Positions 9,687 to 20,545 of a DNA stretch of 64,000 nucleotides are shown here, piece by piece; position 1 is the stretch's first letter; the number at the start of each line of letters is the position of its first letter. The position numbers were made by a program, and so were the translations under genes. Below the pieces are notes generated by a model, which was not told where the DNA came from, did not search any database, and worked only from the letters and a program-made list of their open reading frames with translations. The DNA is from Acarospora socialis (lineage: Eukaryota; Ascomycota; Lecanoromycetes; Acarosporales; Acarosporaceae). The stretch spans positions 1-64,000 of the forward strand of contig JAMYGW020000010.1 of NCBI GenBank assembly GCA_025617375.2. The letters are read 5' to 3'.

Positions 9687-12533
9687 TCACCTGTTCATTA
9701 TCAACTTTTCGAATGTTGTGATGACGGTGTCCAAGTCAACCTCCCCACACCTGCCACTTTCAACGAACCATCTTCCTTCTTCATGCCGCGCCTCAGCAAT
9801 TTTCTTCCGAGTGCTTGTGTGTATCGATGACCTCAGGCTCTTCACAATACCCGTGCTGGGATACACAATAAGCCCGAACATGGCGGCGCCGGTCTTAGCC
9901 CCCATATTTGCCACCCCTTTCCCAAAGCCCTTTACTGCGCCCAGTGTCCCTCCCTCTTTGACACCCATGTACAGCTTTACTGCAATATCGCTGATACCTT
10001 CGGCCATGCCCCAGACAAAATTCTTACCAGCAACCACGACTTCACTCTTTCAGTCAGTCACTTGGCCATAGTCGCGGACTTCCTCGCCATAATATCGAGG
10101 CACGTTGCGAAGCCCTTCGGTTAAGGCGAGCGGTATTTCGACGGTCATGCCCTTGAGGGCGGAGACTGGAAATTGGCTCAAACTCTTCGCTGATGGCCCT
10201 GCAGCCCTACCTAAAAGACCCATATTCTTGTCTCCTGAGCTTCTCTGGGACCCCGATGATCCTTTCCCCACACTCATCATGGAATTACTGCCGCTCGAAT
10301 TCTCGTCCATGCCGCCGGACGTGGGCGCGGATGCGCTGGCGGAAGAACGACTGGAAACCGGATCGTCTGGGCTGCTGCGGGCGTGCTGCTTGCGGCCTTT
10401 CCGAATCTCTTGTACCGGTTTGGTGAAGGTCCCTACCAAGGATGAAGTAAGGTCAACCACGGTGCCCATTATGCTGACGATCCCACCTGTAATTGGATCC
10501 CACCGACGGTTCTCGATAACAGTACGGCTAGTTTCATGCCTAACATCCAGTCAACAACCGTTTTATCAAGACTGCGAACCTTGTGAGTGATAGGGCAGAG
10601 ACATACATGTCAATATGCTTGCGGTCAATTGACTTCCTGGAGAGGATGGTTTCCATGGCAATCTTTCGAAAGTTTAATTTTTTGGTTCCTCTTATTGAAA
10701 GACCATGCTGCAGGTAGATGCGGGCATATGTCGCATTGAAGTCGCTCAAGCGGAAGGTTCCGGTGGAATGAATTCGCTGCTGCCTGAACACTCATCTCTG
10801 ATCGCATTCTCTCTGCAACAACAGACGCTGCAGCTACAGCTTCGTGTGAGTGGCAATACCGTATCGCTTCAGCAAAGGTTTGCCGCACTCAGCTGCTTGT
10901 AGGGAATGGGGGCAGGGCCGACGCCGGCAGCAGCAACCATCTGACCCCAGATTGGCTGACTGCAAGCGAATATTTAGCAGAGATCTATTAGAATGAGCTC
11001 AATGGGCTGACGACTCACTCTCCAAAAAAAGGGACGATTGTGGTTGGTCTCCCATTCTTTAGGCCGCAAGCTGTTGTGCCAGCGCCTCCATGGTGGACAA
11101 CCGCGGCCACATGCTAGAAAAGCCACTCATGAGGACAGTCCCCAATAAAGTATGTCCGATCATTGTGCGTTCCTCTTAGGTTGGACCAGCCTTTCGAGAT
11201 GATAGCACGGACACCAGTGGCCTCCACGGCCATCGAAATCGTCGAAGTCAACCGGTCAGGGTCCTCAACCATAATGCTGCCAAATCCGATATATATCGGA
11301 GGCGGGCCAGCTTCCAAGAAGGCATGGAGTTCAGACGGCGACTCATATGGGGGAACGTCGCGGAAGAAGAAGCCACAAACATCTAGTCGTGTTCGTTAGT
11401 ACTTCTTTGCCCAAGGATCGTTCAAACTAGTCTGACCAATGTGGGCCGGCCAATCTGCTGGCTTAGGCACCAGAGCTGGAGACCAGCAGTAAGTAAACGG
11501 AATCTTGAGAAGCTCTGCAAGATCAGGCCCTTCGAACATGGCCACTTCCTCTAGGTCGAGTCCCCGACGCCACTGGTTGACCACATCACCTAGCCTATCG
11601 TGATTTGTTGACTATGAAACGAGTTTTCAAGCCGGCATACTTACCCTTGCCACGTCATCCAGTTCACTACGCCGTAAGACACGTAGTTTGCAACCCCCCT
11701 ATCGCCTTGTAGGTTCTTCAAATTCGCCAGTGGATGCGGGAAAGCTCTTGTATTGCTTCATGGCATTGTGAACATTAAATGCACCGGAATTCCTAGGGCC
11801 TGGGCGCAATGGATGTGAGCAAAACTGGGTGGGTTAGCAATAATCGCATCTGCCACAAATGGCTCATGCGTCAGAGTGTCTGGCTCGAGGCACGAATTCC
11901 AGCAACCGTCCAGCATCTCCTTGACCATCCGGCGCTTGCTGCTTATTTCCCCTCCGCGTAGGCTACTCATACTTGGGATGAGACCAGGGTTCTTGACCAT
12001 GTAAGCCATCAACTCAGCTGGATCCCCGCCAATGGGGTAGAACTCTAGACCGGAGTTCCGGACGAGCTGTTCAACCATGTTGTGCGTGGCTAGACGCATT
12101 CGATGACCGTGTCGCACGAGTTCGCTGCCGAGAGCGATGAAAGGCTGAACGTCTCCCCGGCTTGCCGACCACTTGGATAACGATGTTCAGCCGGATGCTC
12201 CAACTCCTCTCTTTCGCTGGAACCTGAGAATATTCAGGCGCCGGTGTTGCGGGAGGACTTCTGAACGGAGCGGTGTATAATTGCGAAAGAGCTCGCACGA
12301 GATTGGAGCTCAAGTCGATATCGATGCGTCCATCATCTTGGATTCAATTCGATCAGCCATAAGGTTGAACCGCAAAGCCGCATGCAACACCAGATAGCGA
12401 CACGATACCCACGCATACCTTCAACAAAAGGTTTCCCCTCCATGAGTTTCTCGGGCCATGCAGAGGAAGGGACCGGCGTGGCTGGATCGCAGGGTAGCTC
12501 ATGTGCTGTTGAGAGATCATTGCTGCTTGCCAT
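9687..12533 (-). pseudogene. GT28/UDPGT-type glycosyltransferase (sterol glucosyltransferase-like), degenerate
   Basis: The start is the ATG at 12533 (MASSNDLSTAHEL). Exon 1 ends at 12419 and an 82-nt intron leads to 12336. Recognisable parts in order: the N-terminal GT fold beginning IQVVG then [12 protein letters not shown] in a shifted frame, [29 protein letters not shown], the donor-site block [20 protein letters not shown], and the long fungal C-terminal extension (VVDLTSSLVGTF, NVPRYYGEE, GKGVANMGAKTG). Introns are still visible, for example GTAAGT at about 11646 and GTCAGA..CGACTAG at about 11430. Damage: one-base insertions near 12162, 10878 and 10664; TGG-to-TGA stops at 11758-11760 and 10050-10052; and CAG-to-TAG at 11114-11116, directly before the HHGGAGTT block. 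It therefore cannot make a whole enzyme. Relatives add sugars to sterols or metabolites and often sit in metabolite clusters. Confidence 0.85.
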
Positions 12534-13056
12534 GTCTGCCGGATGACTGTGTGACAGTTTTGACGGATAATTTGAATGGAGGAATGCCTCTGCGGTGAGG
12601 AATAAGAGGGATACGCTTGAACAACCTGAGCACACAAAACAGCTAAGCTCTACTACCTTAGTAGTGCTCCTTGGGAAAGTCCCCGCATTATTACTGTATC
12701 GAAAAGCCCTGCAACATGACGTACATCAAATGAGGATCGGGCGTCTCCTTTGGTCAGGTAACTCTGAAGATCTATTACCATAATATTGCCGGCTAGTTCG
12801 GCCCTACAACGTGCAATGGCCATTCCATCCAAGGGCTCCAGTAGTTCCCCAACAGCTCGTCTACTACAGTTATGATGCTTGTCCCCATCCTTGTGCCCAC
12901 CAGTATCCATTGAGGCCATGCAGTAATGCCCCAAAGTACGCGAATAGAAGCAAAGCTGGTGACTGCCGCTGCTTGAGCAGCACAAAGTATCTGTCCGGAG
13001 CAGCTCAGGACTCTGTCTGAATATTGGGTAAGACTCAGCCTTTTTAGATTACGTAC
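12534..13056. other. Spacer between glycosyltransferase remnant and oxygenase remnant
   Basis: This is the expected place for the rest of the 2-oxoglutarate oxygenase. Open frames run through it, but none shows the HxD..H iron site or the RxS motif of that family. I see only degraded sequence. Confidence 0.5.
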
Positions 13057-13218
13057 AACTCGAAACACTTCAGACACCTCTTCGTCCGCAATGTCATGAT
13101 TGATCAATTTTACGAAACCGTGAGTTGAGAGATGGGAGAGAAGCTGGTCGCGGAAGCTTGAGCATTGCTCGTATGATCCGCCATCCAACACACCAGCATC
13201 GAGTATTGGAAGAGCCAT
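13057..13218 (-). pseudogene. 2-oxoglutarate/Fe(II) oxygenase, N-terminal fragment
   Basis: From an ATG at 13218 the frame reads MALPILDAGVLDGG, then SFRDQLLSHLSTHGFVKLIN and HDIADEEVSEVF, the typical N-terminal (DIOX_N) part of plant- and fungus-type non-haem iron dioxygenases. A GTACGT donor at 13056-13055 follows codon 54, with possible acceptors after it. Beyond this point no frame gives the catalytic HxDx(n)H core. It is probably a remnant, or the downstream exons are too mutated to read. It is divergent from the isopropylmalate-synthase-like gene, as in metabolite clusters. Confidence 0.5.
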
Positions 13219-13740
13219 ATTGAAAACGCTTTCCAAGTACTATAGTATGTTCCAAGTCCAAGACTTGTAAACATGGAACAAAAGGGAAGATGAAGATGAA
13301 GAGGACTGGACAGAGCCCGATCGTTCTTGGTATAGATGGAGCTTTTGGGATCACCATCCGAATTTTCATACCAGAGATTGTCTGCCATGTGAGATACACC
13401 TGGACCGGTCATGGATGTTTACTCCCTAACTTCGTCTGAATTTAGTGACCGATTCGGACCGAGATCTCGGACCGACGGTGCGGGACCGCAGTCCGGAGCG
13501 GTCCGAGCCCGTCTGAAGCTTAACTACCTTAGGTACATAACGGAAGCGTACCTTATTGTTGATATCTGGTGCGGCCATTTCATCGTTTCAGCGCGATCCT
13601 TATTCGTTCAGCGGCTGCAGGTGCATAAATTTCATACGTTGTAAAGGCCCCCCCAAAGCAGCCCGGTGTCGAAAGTTTCAGATATCCCTTAGGTTCCATG
13701 TCTAAGGCACGCAGAAGACCGGCAGAGGTTCTGGCACAAC
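13219..13740. other. Divergent intergenic region
   Basis: It separates the oxygenase remnant (minus) from the isopropylmalate-synthase-like gene (plus). It contains the CGGNCCG cluster listed separately and a CTACCTTAGGTAC palindrome near 13524. No gene is supported. Confidence 0.6.
13455..13507. promoter_or_regulatory. Cluster of CGGNCCG elements
   Basis: Within 53 bp there are CGGACCG at 13455-13461 and 13468-13474, CGGGACCG at 13481-13488, GTCCGGA at 13491-13497 and CGGTCCG at 13499-13505. A perfect 9-bp inverted repeat joins 13466-13474 to 13499-13507. Paired CGG/CCG triplets are the usual targets of Zn2Cys6 regulators. The position between divergent genes fits a shared operator. Confidence 0.5.
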
Positions 13741-15778
13741 ATGCTCCAACGATTTCCACAAATACTCAGCGACATACAAGCCCTCATTTGCAAGCTGAGT
13801 GTTAGAACTGGGTACCAACGAGTGCAACATCTTTCATGACCACGGTTGAACCGTCGCCCCTTTCTTGACAGCCTGTACCAACCATACCAAATGTAAGCCT
13901 AACCTAGACCGGACACCAATGATACTCCGCAACATCATCAGGGGAAATCGCCAATAGTCGATTCTGATGAACAAGATAGGCTCAAAGATCCATCAACAAA
14001 ATATGAAGGCTTTCAGCCCTCCGACTTTCCTGACCGACGGTGGCCATCAGAACGCATCACAAAAGCACCACATTGGTTGACAACTGATCTCAGAGATGGT
14101 AATCAGAGCTTGGCAAATCCAATGGTGTGCAATCCCCATTCCACGCCAGTGGCTCCTAGCGCTGTTCGGAGCCATATGCTGACAGCACGGCATATCCAGA
14201 CGGTTGAGCAAAAATGGACGTTTTTTAACATGCTCATTCGCATCGGATTCAAAGAAATCAATGTGTCATTCCCTAGCGCTTCGCAGACAGAGTTCGACTT
14301 CACGCGGAAGATTGTTGAAACACCAAACGCAGTCCCCGCTGATGTCTGGCTGCAAGTGCTGTCACCCTGTCGAAAAGAGCTCATTCGCCGGACAGTGGAC
14401 AGCGTCACTGGGTGCAAGAAAGCTATTTTGAGTCTTTACATTGCGACCAGTGAATCGTTCCGGGACACAATCTTTGGGTTATCACAGGAGGAAGTCCTGG
14501 ACATGGCCGTCGACTGCGTGCAATATGCTAGGTCAATCACAAAAGACGACCCCGACCAGAAAGGCACAGAATGGGCTTTGATGTTCAGTCCAGAGGCATT
14601 TTCGGACACTGAAGTGGGTTATAGTTTGAGAATCTGTGAAGCCATGAAGGAGATTTGGCAACCAACAAAAGAGAATCCCATCATCTTGAACCTACCAGCT
14701 ACCGTGGAAATGTCGACGCCCAACACCTATGCTGATCAAGTTGAGCTGTTCTCCAGAGCCATATCTGAGAGAGAGAAAGTTTGCGTGTCGCTCCATCCAC
14801 ACAACGACCCGGGGTTGTGCTGTAGCAGCTGCGGAGCTGGGGCAAATGGCTGGTGCAGACAGAGTTGAAGGATGTCAATTTGGAAATGGCGAGAGAACGG
14901 GAAACGTCGATCTGATTACATTAGCACTCAACCTTTACACACAAGGTATAGACCCAGAACTTGACTTTGCAGATCTCAAGTCCATCAGAGACATCTTCGA
15001 AGAATGTACCTGCATCCCGGTCCATACCAGAGCGCCGTACAGTGGGGATTCTGTTTTCTTGGCGTACAGTGGGTCACATCAAGATGCTATCAACAAAGCC
15101 TTCGAGAAGATGGGAAAGGAGCCGAATGTGGACCGACGGATGTGGAGGGTTCCTTACTTGCCTCTAGATCCACAGGATGTAGGATTGACATATGAATCCA
15201 TCATTCGGGTGAACTCCCAGAGTGGGAAAGGAGGTGTCTCATGGACCCTTCAACAAACGATGGAATTAGAACTTCCCCGAGGGCTTCAGATTGCTTTTTC
15301 CAAGGTTGTGAAGTTGCTTGCAGAACGCCTGGGCCGCACCATATTACCTGACGAGATTACGGATCTTTTCCTTCAAAACTACCATGTTCTCTCGCAGGAC
15401 CCTTCCTTACTCTCTGCAAGTTACAGCTCCCTCTCCGGAAAGAATCAGCAGAAGGGTCCATTGATGAGCATTGGTGCCACAATCGTCGTGAATGGAGAGA
15501 AGCGTCTCATCAGGGGCTATGGAGAAGATATATTGTCCTCAGTTCACGACGCAATATCGACCCCGAACGGAGTGCAACTGTCGTTTCAATGCCACAAGTG
15601 CGACTTGACTCTTCAAGACGGCACCCTCCATCAGGTGGTCATGGTAGAGTGCAGCGCTATCGATGCTAGTCGGAGTTCGTGGGGTGTAAGTATTTCAAAG
15701 GATCCGAATACCTCGGAGCTACGGGCAAGCTTGTCGTCTGCTTTGGTAAGGTTTCCCCGTCTTGTGCGCGACCAGTAA
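13741..15778 (+). pseudogene. 2-isopropylmalate synthase-like gene with one frameshift
   Basis: The body is clearly LeuA/LEU4 family: KYEGFQPSDFPDRRW, WLTTDLRDGNQSL (active-site loop), SFPSASQTEFDF, SLHPHND, GNGERTGNVDLITLAL (metal/acetyl-CoA region), and a C-terminal regulatory-type domain ending near 15778. There is no ATG before the RDGNQ motif in the main exon. A plausible first exon is 13741-13811 (MLQRFPQILSD..), joined across a 96-nt intron to 13908. At 14808-14810 an extra C (GACCCGGGG instead of GACCGGGGT) shifts the frame inside HPHNDRGCA, so the catalytic domain is split. No other break was noticed. Paralogues of this enzyme occur in metabolite clusters, where they extend 2-oxo acids. 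The first exon is tentative. Confidence 0.8.
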
Positions 15779-16597
15779 CTAAACTATGGAAGGCCCTCTT
15801 GAACGATGTTCTCAGACTGGATACAGTCTAGATGTAAAAGGTTACCAGGTAGGACATCGGTAGAGAAAGATTAGATGAAAAGTAACTTCTAAGCTTTCAA
15901 CTCTTCATCGACAATGTTACTTTACATAAATAAAGAGAGTGTTCTTAAGGTAATGAATGAACAATATTGCTGATGTCGCTTCACAAAGACACAAGGAGTG
16001 CGGCCAATTACTCGACGTATTGATGAAATAACTGATGCGATCGTACACTGAAGGTCACCTACCTCCCCCATTCGGCCCAGACCCTGAGAACCCAGGATGG
16101 TCCGGATAGATCTCCCTGTCAGAGCAAGCGCACTGGCTGTGATGCCGCGGAACGGAGATGATTTGCGCGAGGCTACCGTGGCCGAGGTTTGGACAATAAG
16201 TGACTGGGGGTTTATCGGGCTGGGTGCCCTCCATAGCCTTCGAGTACCCTCCCTGGTTGTTAACGCCATCCTTCCTGGAACAATGAGTGAAGACTGCCAA
16301 GGGAGCGTTGTGAGGAAGGTGAAGGCAGCTATGGAGCAATGCGCGCTTGATGCAGCAATTGAAGTCCTTGGGGGCACCATAAGTCAGTATCAAATCCTTG
16401 ACGACATCGAAGATAGCATCCGAGCTCGGATTGCTTCTTACAACGCGAGCAAAAGCGCCTCAAGGAGACAAGGAAGGCGACCGAGGGTGGCTCTGCTAGC
16501 GACACTCGGAATGCTGGCTTAAATGGTCAGCGAGTTAGAGATCTTTGATCGAATTAGACTAGAAGCTTGTCGGTAAACAAGGAGCGAGTAAGGAGAA
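15779..16597. other. Spacer with an unassigned open frame
   Basis: A 141-codon plus-strand frame at 16097-16522 (with WGFIGLGALHSLRVPS, and VLGGTISQYQILDDI) and an overlapping minus frame are both open. I recognise neither, and no splice partner was found. It may be another eroded gene of the surrounding set. Confidence 0.35.
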
Positions 16598-18227
16598 TCA
16601 CTCTGCGCCCTGCTCCACTAACCATCTCTCTGGCCGAAACACATGCGCGTCCTCGCCGAAGACGTCTTTATTACGATGAACGCCCCACGCGCAATAGCCG
16701 ATGTTGGTGTTACCGGGCAGGAACATCGTCTTGCCGTCCAACTCGACCGTGTCTCCTTCCGGCGGGGTGACCTTGGACAATAACCCCGTGACGGCTGGCC
16801 AAATACGCATGCCCTCCCGGATGACGGCCTGGAGGTATGGCAGCTTCTGGGCCTGAGGGGTCTCGATGACGGGGCTGGAAACCTTGCCGGTGGCGATGGC
16901 GGCGTCGATTTCGTTCTGCAGGGTGCGGTACGTGGCCCGGGGGGTTCATAAGGAAGAGCATGGTGGCGCGAATGGTGGTCGCGGACGTGTCGGAGCCGGC
17001 GAGGATCTGTAACAGCGATTCCGACATGAGCTCGTCTTCCTTGAGGCCGTGTCGGATGAAGGAGTCGAGCATGTCTGGGCAGCTGACGGCTTTAGGGCCG
17101 AAGCGCTCGCCCATGAGCTTTTTTGCGATACTGGGAAGGTATTCGCTTCTGTTAGTACCTGAGACGCCCTGCGGCCTGTCTGGTCCTAGCTGTTCTCGGG
17201 GCTGGACAGAGCGCGCGGTTCGGGGTGGGGAGGGGTTGAGGGGAGAACCGTGGATGTGAACTTATGCAATCAATCTTCCGATACCGGTGCTGTCGTTGTC
17301 GGACGGAAAGCACAGTTTGGCAATCCACTCGTTCGACAGAAGGTCCTGTATCTTTGGGAAGAGGCTCAGGATAACGACGACTTCCAGCATCTCCTCGGTG
17401 GACTGGATGTAACTGTACACGTCTTCATCCCGCATCAGATCGCCAAATGCTTGTCCGAAGGCGATGTCCGTAATGGTCTCGAGGGTGAAGTACTGCGCCT
17501 TCCGTCCCAAGTCCAACGGCCTCAGAGATGAGTTGATGGGAATGTATTTTGTGCGGATCAGTTGTATGAGGTTCACTATATGGGTATCGATGGATGTTTC
17601 GAGGGAGGCGTTCTCTTTGCCAGAGTACTGCGTATGTTTTTTGGTGATTAGATATTTTAGGGTGCAGGCTTAAGCAAAGGGCATACACCTGCTGCCATCT
17701 GGGACCTCCGCAGGTTGTGATGCTTCTCGTCTCAAACACTGAAGACATTCTCATGACGTGGTTGAATCCTGACACCTTTGTACCAGTCGCTTTTGGTGTA
17801 TGGCGATCTGGCGGCGTTCATGCGAATCAGCAGCTCGGGTGAGCTGGTGAGTAGGTCATTGGGTCCAATGCGAGCGACAAAGCCTGTAACAGAACATGAG
17901 CCAGGTTCTTCGAGTCCCTACGCAGTGCAAGAAGCAGACGAAGCAAGGTACGCGAAGATGACGGTAAAGGAAAGATTGCAATTGTCGGAGAAGCATGACA
18001 TCCAGCTCAAGACGAACCGTATCTCTCGTTCACATTGTACAGTTCCAGGTGGGTTCTTCCGCCCAGCTAGCCTTGAGAATCCAGATTGTGCTGATAGCCG
18101 TGCCAAATGGACCCTTGAAGTCTGCCAGCTTGCGGGCCTCACGGTATAGCTTTGCGGCGTAGACCAAGAGGGCAAAGGTGACAAAGTACCAGCGCATGGC
18201 GGCAAGCATCCCCAGCAGCGTCATCAT
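16598..18227 (-). pseudogene. Cytochrome P450, truncated and frameshifted
   Basis: It starts at the ATG at 18227 with an N-terminal membrane anchor (MRWYFVTFALLVYAAKLYRE). Then come LADFKGPFG, LELYNVNERYG, ARIGPNDLLTSSPE, the FNHVMRMSSVFE stretch, LETITDIAFGQAFGD, the I-helix AGSDTSAT, ExxR as REGMR, and FRPERWL. Frame changes are needed near 18040, 17766 (extra A) and 16940 (extra C). The intron donor expected after GIGRLI reads ATAAGT instead of GTAAGT. Most telling, the frame stops a few codons after PERW and the haem-binding FxxGxxxCxG loop is absent from the sequence that follows. No working P450 can be made. It is divergent from the methyltransferase gene. Confidence 0.8.
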
Positions 18228-18869
18228 GTGATTGCGGGAGGTGATACAATGCACTCGGGATTTCCTTGCCTGTTTTCTTGATGGGCAAGCGCAACGAAGA
18301 GCGGCTGGATTATTCGCTACACCTCCGTTCACATGGCTCGCTCATTCGACCTATGATGACTATCATTGGGAGTACTCCACGCAGGTCGGTATGTACAGGG
18401 ACACCTGAGAGGATACCTGATTTCCACATATCAGAAGTGGCGTAAAGTAGTTCTGGAAGAACCCCACTCTCGTTAACTGGGTTACGATCTGTAAGTGCCA
18501 ATCCCGACTGAAGGGAGGTGTCTGCTAATGTATCCCCCCTTGTATCTACCTTAACGTTAAGCCTTGCGGATCCGTCCGTCCCACATGCTAGAGACGGTCC
18601 GGCTGGCCCGCTCGCCCCGATACTAGGTACCTACCGAAGCTGCCAATGCAGCAGGGCTCGACCAAACTCCTTCCATCTACGGAGTAAGTTGTACAAGTAC
18701 TACCTTTAATATGTATATGGGATCAACCAATATATTGATCGTAATACCTACCCTTACAAGCGGTCGGAGCATACTGTACTCAATTGGTAAGTTAATGATA
18801 TATAGTATATATCACGCCATTCATTCATTCATCTTTTCTTCTTAAAGCTTGAAAACCTCCGCGCACACC
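18228..18869. other. Divergent promoter region of P450 and methyltransferase
   Basis: This 0.64 kb region holds CGGATCCG near 18567 and CGGTCCG at 18595-18601, a TAGGTACCTACC palindrome near 18624, and an AT-rich stretch with a tandem TATATA near 18800. No gene is supported. Confidence 0.55.
18567..18601. promoter_or_regulatory. CGG/CCG triplet elements
   Basis: CGGATCCG, CCGTCCGT and CGGTCCG lie within 35 bp in the P450/methyltransferase divergent promoter. CGGTCCG is identical to an element at 13499-13505. A common Zn2Cys6 regulator is a reasonable inference. Confidence 0.4.
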
Positions 18870-20545
18870 ATGGCAGACATACTGAGCACGAACACCAAGG
18901 TCGAGGCCTCCCATGTTCTAGAACGCCCGGGTGAAGGAGTCGGGCAGCCGCACGCCGACACTCGCCCTTCGGCCACTATCGAACCTTCGTTGCAGCCGAC
19001 TCCAGCAGCAACTCATCCTGCCAGCAGTGTAAGCATGACAGGACCACGTCTTGACATTTGTCCCCCCATGATGGCTGATGGCAGCGTGCGTAGGATGCCG
19101 ATGACTCAGGCTATTCGGACACTTCTGAGTGAGTGGAGTAACTGTAACACACTCCATTACTGGTCTCGCTGCTGAATCACTGGACTTTGGGACAGGTCAG
19201 CGTGGACAGCGTCATTGGCATCAAGCATAGCGCAGTACCGTCAAGAGAATGGAAGGACTTATCATTCTTTCAGAGAAGGGAGTCCGTTCTACTTCCCTAA
19301 ACTCCACAGCTGCAAACCCTGTTCTTCGTCACCTACCAGTGAGAAGGCTGATTAGTCTTCACGATAGAATACAATGCACCGAATGATGAAGTCTGTTTGG
19401 CTTCCTTTGATCGTGAATCCTCATGCGGCTGACATGAAGCCCTATACAGATGGAGCAAGACAGGCTAGGTGAGTGTTATCAGCGGTTCCCTCTGCGAAGT
19501 CTTCCTTACTTACCTCTGGCAAGACCTGCAGAACGCGCTTTTTGAGATGAGCATGGGCGGGAAGTTGGTTCTCGCGCCGGTCAAGGTTGTCCATAACTGC
19601 CTCGATGTCGGCACCGGGACAGGTATCTGGGCGATAGATTTTGGTACGTGTACTCTCCTGGCCGTTGAACCAACACATTGACGACTAACGGCACCCAGGT
19701 GATGAGCATCCTGAATCTCGAGTATACACCTATCGAGGCTTCTTCTTCCGGCTGGCTGAGAGGGTAATTGACAGCCTCGCAGGTCATCGGCGTCGACCTC
19801 AGCCCCATCCAACCAAACTGGGTGCCCCCAAATGTGCAGTTCTTCGTCGACGACGTCGAAGACCCCTGGCATTACCAGCACCAGTTTGACCTGATCCACT
19901 CACGCATGATGGTCGGCTCGTTCAATGACTGGCCGGCCTTCATCAACAACGCCTTCACCTGGACACGGCCGAACGGTTACCTTGAGCTGCAGGATGTCGA
20001 CAACCTCTGCTGTGATGACGCCACCTTGACTGTTGACCCGCCGTCGTGCCGGCTGGCCGAGTGGTACTCGCTTGTCGTCCAGGCCTTCAAGTGCGCTGGC
20101 CGGCCCATGGACGTCGCCTCAAAGCACAAGGAGCACATGCTAGCGGCAGGCTTCGTCGACGTGCAGGAAACCGTAGTCAAGTGGCCCATCAACACCTGGC
20201 CCAAGGATGAACATATGAAGAAGATCGGTCTGTTCAGTTGCGAGAACACGTCGCAGGTGCTGGAGGCGTTTGCTATGGCGCCGTTGACAAGGTATCTTGG
20301 ATGGACCAAGGAGGAGGTGCAAGTCCTTGTCGCGGGCGCGAGGGCGGATATCAAGAACACGGGGCTTCATGCTTACTGGACAATGTGGGTCCCACTTTCT
20401 ACCCTCTCTTTCCAGCCTTTCATCTTAGCAACCAAGAGTTCGCAGCCCTGGTCTGATCAAGCTACTAACGTGACTTTCGTTCTCCCTCTCGCACAGTCGC
20501 ATCGTATATGGCAAGAAACCAGGCGAAGCGCAGCCAGAATCATGA
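18870..20545 (+). CDS. SAM-dependent methyltransferase (LaeA-like family), nine exons
   Basis: Nine exons read in one frame: 18870-19028, 19094-19128, 19196-19281, 19368-19390, 19450-19468, 19524-19643, 19699-19721, 19783-20384 and 20497-20545, giving 371 residues. Every junction restores a family motif: DADDSGYSDTS, SLASSIAQYRQENGR, FREGKYNAPNDE, DLQNALFEM, motif I DVGTGTGIWAIDFGDEHPES, VIGVDLSPIQPNWVPPN, DDVEDPW, HSRMM and the end IVYGKKPGEAQPES. These fit the LaeA-like class of fungal methyltransferases often found in metabolite clusters. It probably acts on a small molecule or as a regulator; the substrate is unknown. All splice sites are GT..AG. It is the only clean gene in a neighbourhood of broken ones and shares a divergent promoter with the P450 remnant. 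Confidence 0.85.

Noticed and set aside
16097-16522. 141-codon plus frame between the synthase-like and P450 remnants
   Set aside because: It might be an eroded exon, but no family could be recognised and the opposite strand is also open. Kept only as a note on the spacer.
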